Below, piece by piece: positions 18,745 to 27,709 of a DNA stretch of 64,000 bases. Every line of letters starts with the position of its first letter. The stretch's first letter is position 1. The translations under genes and the position numbers were made by a program. Source of the stretch: Candidatus Galacturonatibacter soehngenii (GTDB taxonomy: Bacteria; Bacillota; Clostridia; Lachnospirales; Lachnospiraceae); contig NZ_WAGX01000007.1 of assembly GCF_008830185.1 (NCBI RefSeq), forward strand, positions 124,001-188,000, written 5' to 3'. Below the pieces are notes generated by a model that ran no database searches, had not been told where the DNA came from, and was given only the letters and a program-made list of their open reading frames with translations.

Positions 18745-20733
18745 ATGGGAAATATTGATACGAAATCGGTTAATGCCATAAGAGTGTTAGCGGCAGATGC
18801 AGTACAGAAAGCAAATTCAGGACATCCAGGGTTGCCACTTGGTTCAGCCGCTATGGCTTATGAACTTTGGGCAAAGCATATGAAGCACAACCCAAAGAAC
18901 CCTAAATGGGCGAATCGAGATAGATTTATACTTTCAGGTGGACATGGTTCTACCCTACTTTACTCATTGTTACATTTGTTTGGATATGGGGATTTATCCA
19001 TTGATGACCTTGCTAATTTCAGACAAGATGGGTCCTTAACTCCTGGACATCCAGAATATGGTCACACAGTTGGTGTGGAAGCAACAACAGGCCCACTTGG
19101 AGCGGGTATGGCTATGGCAGTTGGTATGGCTATGGGTGAAGCTCATTTGGCCTCGGTATTTAATAAAGAAGATATGAAAGTAGTTGACCACTATACGTAT
19201 GTACTTGGTGGAGACGGCTGTATGATGGAGGGGATTTCTTCAGAAGCATTTTCTTTAGCAGGAACTTTAGGACTTTCAAAGCTTATCGTATTATATGATT
19301 CCAATAATATATCCATTGAAGGAAGTACAGATATCGCTTTTACAGAGGATGTAAAAAAGAGATTTGAAGCATTTGGCTTCCAAACATTAGTAGTAGAAGA
19401 TGGAAACAACTTGGAAGAAATCGGGAAAGCCATTGAAGAAGCTAAAGCTGATACAACTAGACCTACTATGATTACGGTTAAAACACAGATTGGATATGGA
19501 TGTCCTGCAAAAATGGGCAAAGCAAGTGCACATGGTGAACCACTTGGTGCAGACAACGTAGCTGCTTTAAAGGAATTTTTAGGATGGGAAAAGCAAGACG
19601 CTTTCTATGTACCTCAAGATGTATATGACAACTACAAAGCAATTGCTGAGGCGAACGCAAAAGTAGAAGAGGAATGGAATCAGTTATTTGATGCTTATGC
19701 AAAAAAATATCCTGAAATGAAACAATTATGGGATCAGTATCATGATGAAAATGCGGCAGATGCATTGATTGATGATGAAGATTTCTGGAAATATGATGAG
19801 AAAGCAGATGCGACTCGTAATCTTTCTGGAGTAATGATTAATCGCATTAAGGATAAATTACCTAACTTCATTGGAGGTTCTGCAGATTTAGCACCATCCA
19901 ACAAGACGAACATGAAGGATGCTGGTGATTTTTCTAAGGATAACTATGCAGGAAGAAACTTACATTTTGGTGTTAGAGAACTTGCTATGGCTGCAATTGG
20001 AAATGGTTTGATGCTTCATGGTGGCTTACAAGCATACGTAGCTACATTCTTTGTATTCAGTGATTACGTAAAACCAATGGCAAGATTATCTGCTCTTATG
20101 GGGCTTCCATTGACTTATGTATTAACACATGACAGCATCGGCGTTGGCGAAGATGGACCAACTCATGAACCAATTGAACAATTGGCAATGCTTCGTGCGT
20201 TACCAAACTTTAGTACATTTAGACCAGCAGATGCAACGGAAACAGCAGCAGCTTGGTATTATGCAATTTCAAATAAAAAGACACCAACCGCTTTGGCACT
20301 TACTAGACAGAACTTACCTCAACTTGCAGGTTCTAGCAAAGAAGCATTAAAGGGTGGATATGTAATAGCAGATGCAACAAAAGAAGTACCAGATGCAATC
20401 CTTATGGCAAGTGGTTCAGAAGTATCACTTTCCATTGAAGCAAAAGAAGCATTAGCAAAAGAAGGAATCGATGTACGAGTGGTTAGTATGCCATGTATGG
20501 ATGTATTCGAACAACAGTCAGAAGAATACAAAGAGTCCGTATTACCAAAGGCAGTTAGAAAGAGAGTTGCAGTAGAAGCTCTTAGTGACTTTGGATGGGG
20601 CAAATATGTTGGTCTTGACGGAGCCTATGTAACCATGAAAGGCTTTGGAGCAAGTGCACCAGCAGACGTATTATTCAAGAAATTTGGTTTTACAGTTGAA
20701 AATGTAGTGAAGACAGTAAAAGAAATTTTATAA
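18745..20733 (+). CDS. tkt: Transketolase
   Basis: 662 residues, standard length. The thiamine-diphosphate motif GDGCMMEGISSEAFSLAGTL to the NN of YDSNNISIEG is intact, with the transketolase N-terminal signature and HTVGVEATTGPLG. The pyrimidine domain shows GVREL, LTHDSIGVGEDGPTHEP and the C-terminal domain YVIADATKEVPDAILMASGSE. It moves two-carbon units among pentose phosphates in the cytoplasm and joins AraD output to glycolysis with the transaldolase just upstream. TTAGGAGG precedes the ATG. Confidence 0.97.
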   Translation: MGNIDTKSVNAIRVLAADAVQKANSGHPGLPLGSAAMAYELWAKHMKHNPKNPKWANRDRFILSGGHGSTLLYSLLHLFGYGDLSIDDLANFRQDGSLTPGHPEYGHTVGVEATTGPLGAGMAMAVGMAMGEAHLASVFNKEDMKVVDHYTYVLGGDGCMMEGISSEAFSLAGTLGLSKLIVLYDSNNISIEGSTDIAFTEDVKKRFEAFGFQTLVVEDGNNLEEIGKAIEEAKADTTRPTMITVKTQIGYGCPAKMGKASAHGEPLGADNVAALKEFLGWEKQDAFYVPQDVYDNYKAIAEANAKVEEEWNQLFDAYAKKYPEMKQLWDQYHDENAADALIDDEDFWKYDEKADATRNLSGVMINRIKDKLPNFIGGSADLAPSNKTNMKDAGDFSKDNYAGRNLHFGVRELAMAAIGNGLMLHGGLQAYVATFFVFSDYVKPMARLSALMGLPLTYVLTHDSIGVGEDGPTHEPIEQLAMLRALPNFSTFRPADATETAAAWYYAISNKKTPTALALTRQNLPQLAGSSKEALKGGYVIADATKEVPDAILMASGSEVSLSIEAKEALAKEGIDVRVVSMPCMDVFEQQSEEYKESVLPKAVRKRVAVEALSDFGWGKYVGLDGAYVTMKGFGASAPADVLFKKFGFTVENVVKTVKEIL

Positions 20734-20753
20734 TAAAATAAAGAATGAGAAGT

Positions 20754-20783
20754 AGAACGGGTCCTTTTACAAAGGAGCGTTCT
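20754..20783 (+). terminator. Hairpin terminator after transketolase
   Basis: Outer arms AGAACG (20754-20759) and CGTTCT (20778-20783) with an inner CCTTT/AAAGG stem, followed by ATTTCTGTATTT. It lies before the galM ribosome site, so galM may be transcribed by partial read-through. Confidence 0.6.
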
Positions 20784-20816
20784 ATTTCTGTATTTCAATA
20801 CGGGAGGGTAATTACA

Positions 20817-21869
20817 ATGAGTATTTTACAAAAAAGCTATGGAAAGACACTGGAAGGGGATCAAATCACAGAATTTATTTTACAAAATGAAAGAGGTATG
20901 AAAGTTCATTTAATCAATTATGGCGCAATCATGACGAAGCTTTTTGTGCCAGACAAAAATAATGAATTTGCTGATGTAGTACTTGGCTATGATAATTTAG
21001 AAGGCTATTTAAAGAATCCAGGCTACTTTGGTGCAACGATTGGACGTAACGGAAATCGAATTGCAGGTGCTAGTTTTGAAATAAATGGTGTGACTTACCA
21101 GCTTGATAAAAATGAGGGTGAAAACAATTTACACGCAGGCTTTGATGGTTATAATAAAAGAGTTTGGGATTTTACAGTTAACGAAGAAGAAAACGAAGTA
21201 GTCTTTTCCTTGATTAGTCCAGATAAAGACCAGGGATTCCCTGGAGAGTTCAAGGTGTCTGTTACCTATAAGTTAACAAGTGATAATGCAGTATCGATTG
21301 GTTATGAAGGTGTAAGTGATAAGGATACCATAGCAAATATGACGAATCATAGCTATTTTAACTTGGCGGGACATACAAGCAATTCCATTCTAGACCATAT
21401 TTTGTGGATAAAAGCATCAAAATTCGTTCCAGTTGTGGACAGCGCGGCAATTCCAAGTGGAGAGCTTTGGGAGGTAAAAGGAACTCCAATGGACTTTACT
21501 TCTAAAAAAGCGGTTGCAGATGAAATTGATGCAGACTATGAACAACTTAAATTCACAGGTGGTTATGATCACAATTATGCTCTTGATAAGAGAGGAAAAG
21601 AACAAGAATTAATCGCAACGGTAGAAGATCCTAAGTCTGGAAGAAAAATGGAAGTATATACAGATTTACCAGGCGTACAGCTTTATGCAGGTAATTTTAT
21701 CAATGGAGATGGTGATGTTTGCAAAGATGGTGTTGTGTATCAAAAGAGAAGTGGTCTTTGTTTAGAAACGCAGTATTTTCCTGATGCAATTCATCAAGAG
21801 AATTTTGAAAGTCCGATTTTAAAAGCGGGCGAGAACTATAAGACTACTACAGTTTATAAATTTGTGTAG
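20817..21869 (+). CDS. galM: Aldose 1-epimerase (mutarotase)
   Basis: 350 residues from the ATG at 20817, preceded by GGGAGGG; an upstream in-frame ATG at 20745 falls before the terminator hairpin. GalM-family marks are IGRNGNRIAGA, ENNLHAGFDGYNKRVW, MTNHSYFNLAGH with the catalytic His, and LCLETQYFPDAIHQ with the catalytic Glu. It interconverts alpha and beta anomers of aldoses, here likely L-arabinose or galactose supplied to the pathway. No signal peptide. A strong terminator follows. Confidence 0.95.
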   Translation: MSILQKSYGKTLEGDQITEFILQNERGMKVHLINYGAIMTKLFVPDKNNEFADVVLGYDNLEGYLKNPGYFGATIGRNGNRIAGASFEINGVTYQLDKNEGENNLHAGFDGYNKRVWDFTVNEEENEVVFSLISPDKDQGFPGEFKVSVTYKLTSDNAVSIGYEGVSDKDTIANMTNHSYFNLAGHTSNSILDHILWIKASKFVPVVDSAAIPSGELWEVKGTPMDFTSKKAVADEIDADYEQLKFTGGYDHNYALDKRGKEQELIATVEDPKSGRKMEVYTDLPGVQLYAGNFINGDGDVCKDGVVYQKRSGLCLETQYFPDAIHQENFESPILKAGENYKTTTVYKFV

Positions 21870-21904
21870 TTAAAGAATAAGAGAATAGGCCTTTGTATGA
21901 AAGA

Positions 21905-21953
21905 AACAGCAATACTATTTGTTTGCATTAGCAAATAGTATTGCTGTTTTTTG
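21905..21953 (+). terminator. Strong Rho-independent terminator
   Basis: A perfect 17-bp stem (21905-21921 with 21932-21948), 10-base loop, then a run of T. It ends the arabinose/pentose block. Confidence 0.9.
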
Positions 21954-22063
21954 TTATGACAATATGTTTATATTTACATAGGAAGCAAAAAAAACATTTT
22001 AGATTTGGATATAAAGATAGCCAAAAAATGGAGTATCGAATTACATTTTCTATTTCAAAAAAC

Positions 22064-22094
22064 AACGTTTATCATAAAAATAACGACGTTAATC
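22064..22094 (+). promoter_or_regulatory. LytTR-type binding site (two direct repeats 21 bp apart)
   Basis: AACGTTTATC (22064-22073) and GACGTTAATC (22085-22094) start exactly 21 bases apart and match the published LytTR half-site pattern [TA][AC][CA]GTTN[AG][TG] (first copy fully, second in all but the first base). The site ends 7 bases before the -35 of the ABC operon, the usual place for activators such as AgrA and ComE. A LytTR regulator gene lies 3 kb away. The rest of the 360-base gap is AT-rich with no gene seen. Confidence 0.7.
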
Positions 22095-22101
22095 AGTGTT
22101 T

Positions 22102-22131
22102 TTGAAAAAAAATCAATGATTAAGCTATAAT
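22102..22131 (+). promoter_or_regulatory. Promoter of the ABC transporter operon
   Basis: TTGAAA (22102-22107), 18-base spacer, TATAAT (22126-22131). The slightly long spacer and the flanking LytTR-type repeats fit a promoter needing activation. Confidence 0.6.
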
Positions 22132-22229
22132 TAATTTATGTTTTTTTATTATATATAAATATTATTAAAAGTTTTATACTTTTAAAGTATATAAGAAAAA
22201 ACAAATAAAGTTATATATAGGGGTTAATA

Positions 22230-22937
22230 ATGAATTATCTTAAAATAGAAAATTTAACAAAAACAATAAAAAATATTGAAATACTACAGAATGTCAATTT
22301 AGAAATTTTGAAAGGAGAAATTTTTGGATTGATTGGACCAAATGGTGCTGGAAAAACTACACTTATGAAAATTTTAAGTGGATTAAGTGATATTACACAA
22401 GGAACAGTAATACTTGATGGGAATGAATCTAAACAAAATAGAGTTTTTACAGGTGGGAAGGTGGGAATATTAATTGAAAACCCAGCATCTTACGGATGGC
22501 TTAATGGTTACGAAAATTTAAAAATAGTAGCTCAAACTCAGAAAAATAACAAGGAACAATTGGATAAAATCATTCAGATAAGTGGTTTAGAAGATGCTAT
22601 TTATATGAAGACAGCAAAGTATTCTCTAGGAATGAAACAGCGATTGGGGATTGCTATGGCACTGTTAAATAACCCAGAATTATTAATTTTAGATGAACCA
22701 TTAAATGGACTAGATGTAGAAGGCGTTGCTCAAATTAGAGAATTGATTCGCAAATTGTCTAGAGAAGAAAAATTGACAATATTAATATCAAGCCATGTTT
22801 TAAGTGAACTTGATAAGATATGTGACAGAGCAGCTTTTATTAAAAAGGGTGAGATTTTAGCTGTAGTTTCTCATAATGACTTAAAGGATGGCGGATACGA
22901 AGAAAAGTATAATCAATTAGTAAAGGGGAGAAAATAA
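22230..22937 (+). CDS. ABC transporter ATP-binding protein (BcrA-like)
   Basis: 235 residues. Walker A GPNGAGKTTLMK (about 36-47), signature YSLGMKQRLGIAMALL, Walker B LLILDEPLNGLD and H-loop LISSHV are intact. The short form with the SLGMKQR signature is typical of ATPases working with ABC-2 permeases in bacteriocin or antibiotic immunity and lipid or peptide export. It overlaps the permease gene by one base (TAATG). A LytTR-type site upstream suggests control by the divergent kinase/regulator pair. The substrate is unknown. Confidence 0.92.
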   Translation: MNYLKIENLTKTIKNIEILQNVNLEILKGEIFGLIGPNGAGKTTLMKILSGLSDITQGTVILDGNESKQNRVFTGGKVGILIENPASYGWLNGYENLKIVAQTQKNNKEQLDKIIQISGLEDAIYMKTAKYSLGMKQRLGIAMALLNNPELLILDEPLNGLDVEGVAQIRELIRKLSREEKLTILISSHVLSELDKICDRAAFIKKGEILAVVSHNDLKDGGYEEKYNQLVKGRK

Positions 22938-23863
22938 TGAAAAGCTTAACAGATGAATACCGCAAAACATGGACTTTAAAAAACATTATATTAGTAATTG
23001 GTATTTTTTTAGCCATTAATGTTATGTACTTTTTTTTAAATGCTCCTACCACATCGGCAGATTGGAGACAAGAGGCCCAAAGTACAAAGTCATTTGATGA
23101 AGAGTATCTAAAAGATACAAAAGAATTTGATACATATGATAACATTGATTTAGTACTAATTGAGAATGCTAAAAATGAAATTCAGATTATAGAATACTCT
23201 TTGGAGAATAATATACCGTATGGAAATATAAGTGTCTGGACTCATTCACAAAATGTACTTATAGCTTCCGTATTTGTAGTGATAATTATGGTTATCATTG
23301 GAGGAAAAACTATTTCCTGTGAATTTGAATGTGGAACATGGAAAAATTTGGTATCCACTGGAACGTCTAGATATGAAAAACTTATAGAAAAATATATTTA
23401 TACATTATTACAGGCATTATGTGGTGTTTTTTTGTTTGCACTTGTGACCTTTATATTTGGAAGTATTTTTTACGGCTCCATAAACACAACTACAAAGCTA
23501 CAAATAATATCAAATGAAATAGTAAAAGTATCTTTACTTCCTGTTCTTATAGGGTCTTTCTATGTTTTATTTATGAAGATTGTTTTCTTTACTTTTTTTA
23601 CACAAAGCTTAAATTTAATATCTCGTAATGGGAAATTTAGTATAATAATAGGAGTTTTATTTATTGTATTTTCATCAAATATAAATACGTATTTAAAAGA
23701 TTATGCAATATCAAAATACTTACCTTTTCAGTATTTGGTATACAAAGCCTCTGATTTATCCAGTGTGCCAGGTTATTTAACGTATAGTTTTGTTTTAATT
23801 ATTTATATGATTATATTTCTAAGCATAGGAAGTATTATATTTAATAAACGAGATATCGTCTAA
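22937..23863 (+). CDS. ABC-2 type membrane permease
   Basis: 308 residues with about six membrane helices (near 13-31, 108-125, 155-180, 200-222, 235-250 and 283-303) and a large extracellular loop after the first. The IISCEFECGTWKNLVSTGTSR segment is typical of ABC-2 permeases (the EFxxGTxK motif). It is translationally coupled to the ATPase. Likely a self-protection or export pump. It converges on the kinase gene through a shared hairpin. Confidence 0.85.
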   Translation: MKSLTDEYRKTWTLKNIILVIGIFLAINVMYFFLNAPTTSADWRQEAQSTKSFDEEYLKDTKEFDTYDNIDLVLIENAKNEIQIIEYSLENNIPYGNISVWTHSQNVLIASVFVVIIMVIIGGKTISCEFECGTWKNLVSTGTSRYEKLIEKYIYTLLQALCGVFLFALVTFIFGSIFYGSINTTTKLQIISNEIVKVSLLPVLIGSFYVLFMKIVFFTFFTQSLNLISRNGKFSIIIGVLFIVFSSNINTYLKDYAISKYLPFQYLVYKASDLSSVPGYLTYSFVLIIYMIIFLSIGSIIFNKRDIV

Positions 23864-23884
23864 GGTCAATAATTCATAAGTTCC

Positions 23885-23935
23885 ATCAAAGTGTAAGAGC
23901 GTTGTATGAAATCTATATTGCTATTACACTTTGAT
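23885..23935. terminator. Bidirectional hairpin between ABC permease and kinase genes
   Basis: ATCAAAGTGTAA (23885-23896) pairs with TTACACTTTGAT (23924-23935). The right arm contains the kinase stop codon, so the minus-strand gene ends within the stem. Confidence 0.6.
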
Positions 23936-25252
23936 AATATTTTCAAATAAAATTTCAGTAACAAATAGGTTCTGTTCACAAGTATAAGTTAGTGTTCCAC
24001 CATATTTTTTAACGATAGCATTAATATTTTTTGTTCCAAAGCCATGCTCATGTTTATTGGATTTGGTAGTAGGTATAACGTTCCATTTGTTTGATTTTAT
24101 GGGTTCGATTGTATTATTAGTTAATTTAATAAATAATGCTTTATTCACATTTTTTATACATACATTTATTTTGGTTTCTGTTGTAGGTGCATTATTTATA
24201 AATTGATTGCGCCATTTTATTTCAGATTCAATGGAGTTTTTAAGTAAATTTGAAAATAAAATACAAATATCCATGTTACTAAATCGTGTTTCTTCAGGAA
24301 AGTAGCCTTTCCATTTTATTTTTATATCGTATTTAGAATAGATTGAAAGAATATCATCTAAAATTATATTAATAATATCATTTCCAGTATCCACATTTGT
24401 TTTAAATTTTTGGGTTTGATTACCCATATGTAATAAATAATCTTTTAATTCCTCATACTTATTTGCTTTTTGTAATTCGATTAAGCAATTGATATGATGA
24501 GTGATATCATGTCGAAATTTTTTGGTGTCTTCACCATTTTTTAGAAGAGTCCTAAAATAATTTTGCTGAGATATTAATAATTCCTCAGAAATTTTAAGGT
24601 TTTCTTTATAATAGCGGTTTTTATGATACATCATGATTAAAGCCATGTAGACAAACAATAGGACGCCTCCACTTGATGTCACCCCTAAAATTAACGGAAG
24701 TTTATACATGGATTCATTTGATTTGATTGCCATTACCTGAATAGGGGCTATATATAATAAAGCACCTATAATCCCTATAGTCATAACACCAATTAAGTTG
24801 TAGTTTACTTTTACCAAAGTATTATCGTTTCCTCTAATTTTTAACAATACAAGAAGTAAGATAAATAGAAATATTAAACTGGGAAAATTACAAAGTTGGT
24901 CTAATATAGGATGTTTTAATATCTCATCAATACTTCTTTTTGAAAGTAATGCAACTATACCTCCTGATAGTAAATCCATAAATGAAATGAGCAAATAACA
25001 TGCGAGTACAATAAAAATTTTATTCCATTTACCTGTCATAATATAGACTGTGGTGATTGCCATTATTACACTTATATATGTTATAAGTTCAGGGGACAAT
25101 CGACTTCGAAATAATAATAAAAATAATATACAAAAAGAGATTATAAAAAATGCAGTGCGATTTTTTTTTGAAGAATGAATTCGAAAAATACCAAAAATTA
25201 AAATTGATAACTTACATATGTCTGTTAAATAATTTAAGATTATAATTATCAT
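23924..25252 (-). CDS. AgrC-like GHKL sensor histidine kinase
   Basis: 442 residues from the ATG at 25252, which has AAAGGA 10 bases before it; the in-frame TTG at 25270 overlaps that site. Six or seven membrane helices fill the first 205 residues, as in AgrC/ComD peptide receptors. The phosphorylated His is H248 in KKFRHDITHHINC, and the ATP-binding end has ILFSNLLKNSIES and HEHGFGTKNINAIVKKYGG. Such kinases sense extracellular peptides and phosphorylate a LytTR partner, here the gene just upstream. No agrB/agrD-like pheromone gene was found in the window. Confidence 0.92.
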   Translation of the reverse strand: MIIIILNYLTDICKLSILIFGIFRIHSSKKNRTAFFIISFCILFLLLFRSRLSPELITYISVIMAITTVYIMTGKWNKIFIVLACYLLISFMDLLSGGIVALLSKRSIDEILKHPILDQLCNFPSLIFLFILLLVLLKIRGNDNTLVKVNYNLIGVMTIGIIGALLYIAPIQVMAIKSNESMYKLPLILGVTSSGGVLLFVYMALIMMYHKNRYYKENLKISEELLISQQNYFRTLLKNGEDTKKFRHDITHHINCLIELQKANKYEELKDYLLHMGNQTQKFKTNVDTGNDIINIILDDILSIYSKYDIKIKWKGYFPEETRFSNMDICILFSNLLKNSIESEIKWRNQFINNAPTTETKINVCIKNVNKALFIKLTNNTIEPIKSNKWNVIPTTKSNKHEHGFGTKNINAIVKKYGGTLTYTCEQNLFVTEILFENIIKV

Positions 25253-25266
25253 GGTTTTTAATCCTT

Positions 25267-25980
25267 TCAAAAAATTCGTGCATGTTCCTTTATATATTTT
25301 CTAAACGCTTCCTTTGCTTTGGGAAGCTTTCTGATTGAGATAGGAATTTTTATCCCATTTTTTAATATAAAAAAAGTACCGTTTATTTCAATAACAGAAG
25401 CAAAATTTACCAAAAATGACCTATGACAGCGAAAAAGCAGATCATCAAAGTACTCCTCCCAATATTTTAAACTTCTTCGAAATATTTCATTTTTATTCTT
25501 TATATAAATATTCGTCTCGTCACCTAATGCCTCAATAAAAAATATATCGGTTATGTCTACTGCCATGCATTTTACTCCGTTGTCTAGCATAACAATTTTG
25601 TTTTTCGAAAGTTCTGATATTGCTGCCTCCAAACCTTCTACTAATTCTTCGTTCATACACGACTTTAAAATATAACGTAGTGCTCTGATTTTATACGCTT
25701 CACGAGCAAACTCCTCATGATTAGTTAAATATATTATTTCTGCTTTTTCATCTTTATTTCTAAGAATCGTAGCTACTTCAAAACCATCAATTTGAGGCAT
25801 TTCTACGTCTAAAAAGATAATATCATATTTTTTTTTTGATTTTAAAAGATTATATCCATTTTGAAATTCAGTAATATTGCAATTTATTTCTTTTTCAAAT
25901 AGATATTTTTTGCTAATCTCTGATACTTTCTTTATTACTTGAACATTATCATCACATATTGCTATTTCCAGTGCCCTCAT
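25267..25980 (-). CDS. LytTR-family response regulator
   Basis: 237 residues from ATG 25980. The receiver domain has the phosphoacceptor D58 in IIFLDVEMPQIDGFEVA and the K of LKSCMNEE; the C-terminal half is a LytTR DNA-binding domain (IFFIEALGDETNIYIK, FRRSLKYWEEYFDD, FLVNFASVIEI, PISIRKLPKAKEAF). LytTR proteins bind two short direct repeats about 21 bp apart; such a site lies before the ABC operon and another exact repeat pair lies at 27008-27038. The kinase start is 15 bases beyond this stop. Confidence 0.94.
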   Translation of the reverse strand: MRALEIAICDDNVQVIKKVSEISKKYLFEKEINCNITEFQNGYNLLKSKKKYDIIFLDVEMPQIDGFEVATILRNKDEKAEIIYLTNHEEFAREAYKIRALRYILKSCMNEELVEGLEAAISELSKNKIVMLDNGVKCMAVDITDIFFIEALGDETNIYIKNKNEIFRRSLKYWEEYFDDLLFRCHRSFLVNFASVIEINGTFFILKNGIKIPISIRKLPKAKEAFRKYIKEHARIF

Positions 25981-26073
25981 TACCAAATTACCCCTTTTTT
26001 TAACAGATTATCATAATTAAATTTATATTTCAATTGTGACCTTCATGAAAAAAATAGAAGTAATATAAAGGTG

Positions 26074-26925
26074 CTATTTGTTTAAACTACAGGTTTCATT
26101 TTTCCAAAAGCCTTCTGTTGGAACCTTTATATGACCAGTTTCATCAATTTTATAATCATTGCCAAATACAGTAATCTTATCGCCGACTTGTTTACTATTT
26201 AGCCAGGTATTGGTGTTATACATGGTTACGATACTTAACGCACTTTCCTGTGTAAATACTTTTCCATTTTCTCCCAGATAAAAGGTTTTTGCCTTCCCAT
26301 CGACAGTGATACTAAACTCTCCTGGTTCAATTCCTAAATTTTTAAGGCTTGCTTTTACACTTTCTCTACGAAACATATGAAAATCTGCCTTGCCAGATAT
26401 TAAAGTGCTTAATACCGACATGGTCGTTACCGTACTTCCTCTGCATTCAGCTGAAACATTATCTTTATCATTACCAATGATAGATTCTGTAAAAGCTCTA
26501 GAAATTGTTTTCCCGTTAAATGCACATGTATAGCTATTTCCGTCAATTGCTTGATAGGAGTAATAGCTTTTTGAAGAAAGATTAATGTTATTATTCACGG
26601 CATATAGCGGTTGAAATGATTTTGTATTCATCAAAGACAATGCACCAAAGGGAATAACCTGACCTTGCCCTCCATTTCCAAAGGTAAAGTATTTTTCTCC
26701 TGAAGTGACTGCACTGACGCAGCCTTCATAGAAGTTAATTGCGTCTAATAATATTTGTGCAGAAGATTTATTTAGGTTATAAAAACTTAACTTGTCATTG
26801 CGAACTTCCAAGGTGTCAGTACCAAGTAGTGTGCTAATAGATTTTTTAGTATTGATTTGATGTTTTTTTCCGTTGTATAGACTGCGTTTTAAAGAAATGT
26901 AATTGTTTGTTATCGTATTTATCAT
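26074..26925 (-). CDS. Protein of unknown function
   Basis: 283 residues with a GAGGAAATT ribosome site. There is no signal peptide, lipobox or membrane helix. The sequence is Asn/Ser/Thr rich with many predicted beta-strands and two Cys besides a terminal one; the segment VSAECRGSTVTTMSV near the middle is Cys-containing and might be an active site, but I recognise no family. It lies beside the LytTR regulator and divergent from a small membrane-anchored protein and the calpain-like protease. A job in that module (substrate, cytoplasmic inhibitor or effector) is possible but unproven. Confidence 0.7.
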   Translation of the reverse strand: MINTITNNYISLKRSLYNGKKHQINTKKSISTLLGTDTLEVRNDKLSFYNLNKSSAQILLDAINFYEGCVSAVTSGEKYFTFGNGGQGQVIPFGALSLMNTKSFQPLYAVNNNINLSSKSYYSYQAIDGNSYTCAFNGKTISRAFTESIIGNDKDNVSAECRGSTVTTMSVLSTLISGKADFHMFRRESVKASLKNLGIEPGEFSITVDGKAKTFYLGENGKVFTQESALSIVTMYNTNTWLNSKQVGDKITVFGNDYKIDETGHIKVPTEGFWKNETCSLNK

Positions 26926-27007
26926 TTTAATTTCCTCAATAATATAGACTTTTTATCAATTGTGTCATTATTAATATCGTTTTTTATTTAAAAATATTTA
27001 GAAAGGT

Positions 27008-27038
27008 GCATGAATAGATAGTTTTAAAGCATGAATAG
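27008..27038 (+). promoter_or_regulatory. Exact 10-bp direct repeat with 21-bp period
   Basis: GCATGAATAG occurs at 27008-27017 and 27029-27038, exactly 21 bases apart, the geometry used by LytTR regulators. A possible -10 (TATATT, 27076-27081) lies 38 bases downstream. The word does not match the common LytTR GTT core, so the link to the nearby regulator is tentative. Confidence 0.4.
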
Positions 27039-27212
27039 CAATAGGTTTTAAAATGTTGTAGGGGTAAAATTCTATTATATTTAAGAGAAAGCTATAAAAA
27101 GTATATAAAATGTCTTGAATTATAGTAGAGATACTGAGTATAATGCTTTTAAGCAGTAATTTGCTAGAAACTTTGAAAAATTATTTATTCATAAATCAGA
27201 AAGGATCTTAAG

Positions 27213-27590
27213 ATGATAAAAAAATTACATATAATTCTATTCTTATTCCTATTTTGCATTATGGTCTATCTAATAGTAAATTATAAGTCGGAAAAACGAG
27301 TTGGCACAATTACTATAAATACAAAAGAATTAGAGTCTGGGAACTCTGTAATAACCTTTAAGGGAAATGAGGGAGAGCAAATGGAAGTAACATTTGATTC
27401 TAATGTGAGTCAGGGGGAGTGGCACTTACAATTGACAGATTCTGATAGGCGTGTATTATATACATTTGAAACCGATAAGTCAATAAATGAAAAATACAGA
27501 TTACCAGAAAGCAGTGACTTTAGATTGGAAGCCGCTTATGAAGGATTTGTAGGAAAAGTTAGAATTAAAGCAATTCTAAAAAAAACATAA
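27213..27590 (+). CDS. Small membrane-anchored protein of unknown function
   Basis: 125 residues with AGAAAGGA upstream. An N-terminal hydrophobic helix (about 6-23) anchors or exports it; the rest, about 100 residues, is a predicted beta-sandwich (TITINTKELESGNSVITF, MEVTFDSNVSQGEWHLQL, FRLEAAYEGFVGKVRIKAIL). There is no lipobox Cys at the helix end and no recognised family. It is followed 119 bases later by the calpain-like protease and may act at the cell surface with it. Confidence 0.7.
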   Translation: MIKKLHIILFLFLFCIMVYLIVNYKSEKRVGTITINTKELESGNSVITFKGNEGEQMEVTFDSNVSQGEWHLQLTDSDRRVLYTFETDKSINEKYRLPESSDFRLEAAYEGFVGKVRIKAILKKT

Positions 27591-27641
27591 AAATAAAATG
27601 AATAATAAAAAATATAGTTGAAATGTATAGACAAAATATGC

Positions 27642-27676
27642 TAGACTATAAAAGTAGTCTAACTAAAAGTAGACTA
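27642..27676. promoter_or_regulatory. Alternating TAGACTA/TAGTCTA repeats before the calpain-like gene
   Basis: TAGACTA (27642-27648), TAGTCTA (27655-27661) and TAGACTA (27670-27676) form two overlapping inverted repeats, 34 bases before the start codon. They could be a regulator site or leader hairpins. A clear -35/-10 pair is not obvious. Confidence 0.4.
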
Positions 27677-27709
27677 TGGGGATATAAGTAAATTACAGGA
27701 GGATAAAAA

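Noticed and set aside
20745-20816. Longer N-terminus for galM
   Set aside because: The extra codons are within the transketolase terminator hairpin.
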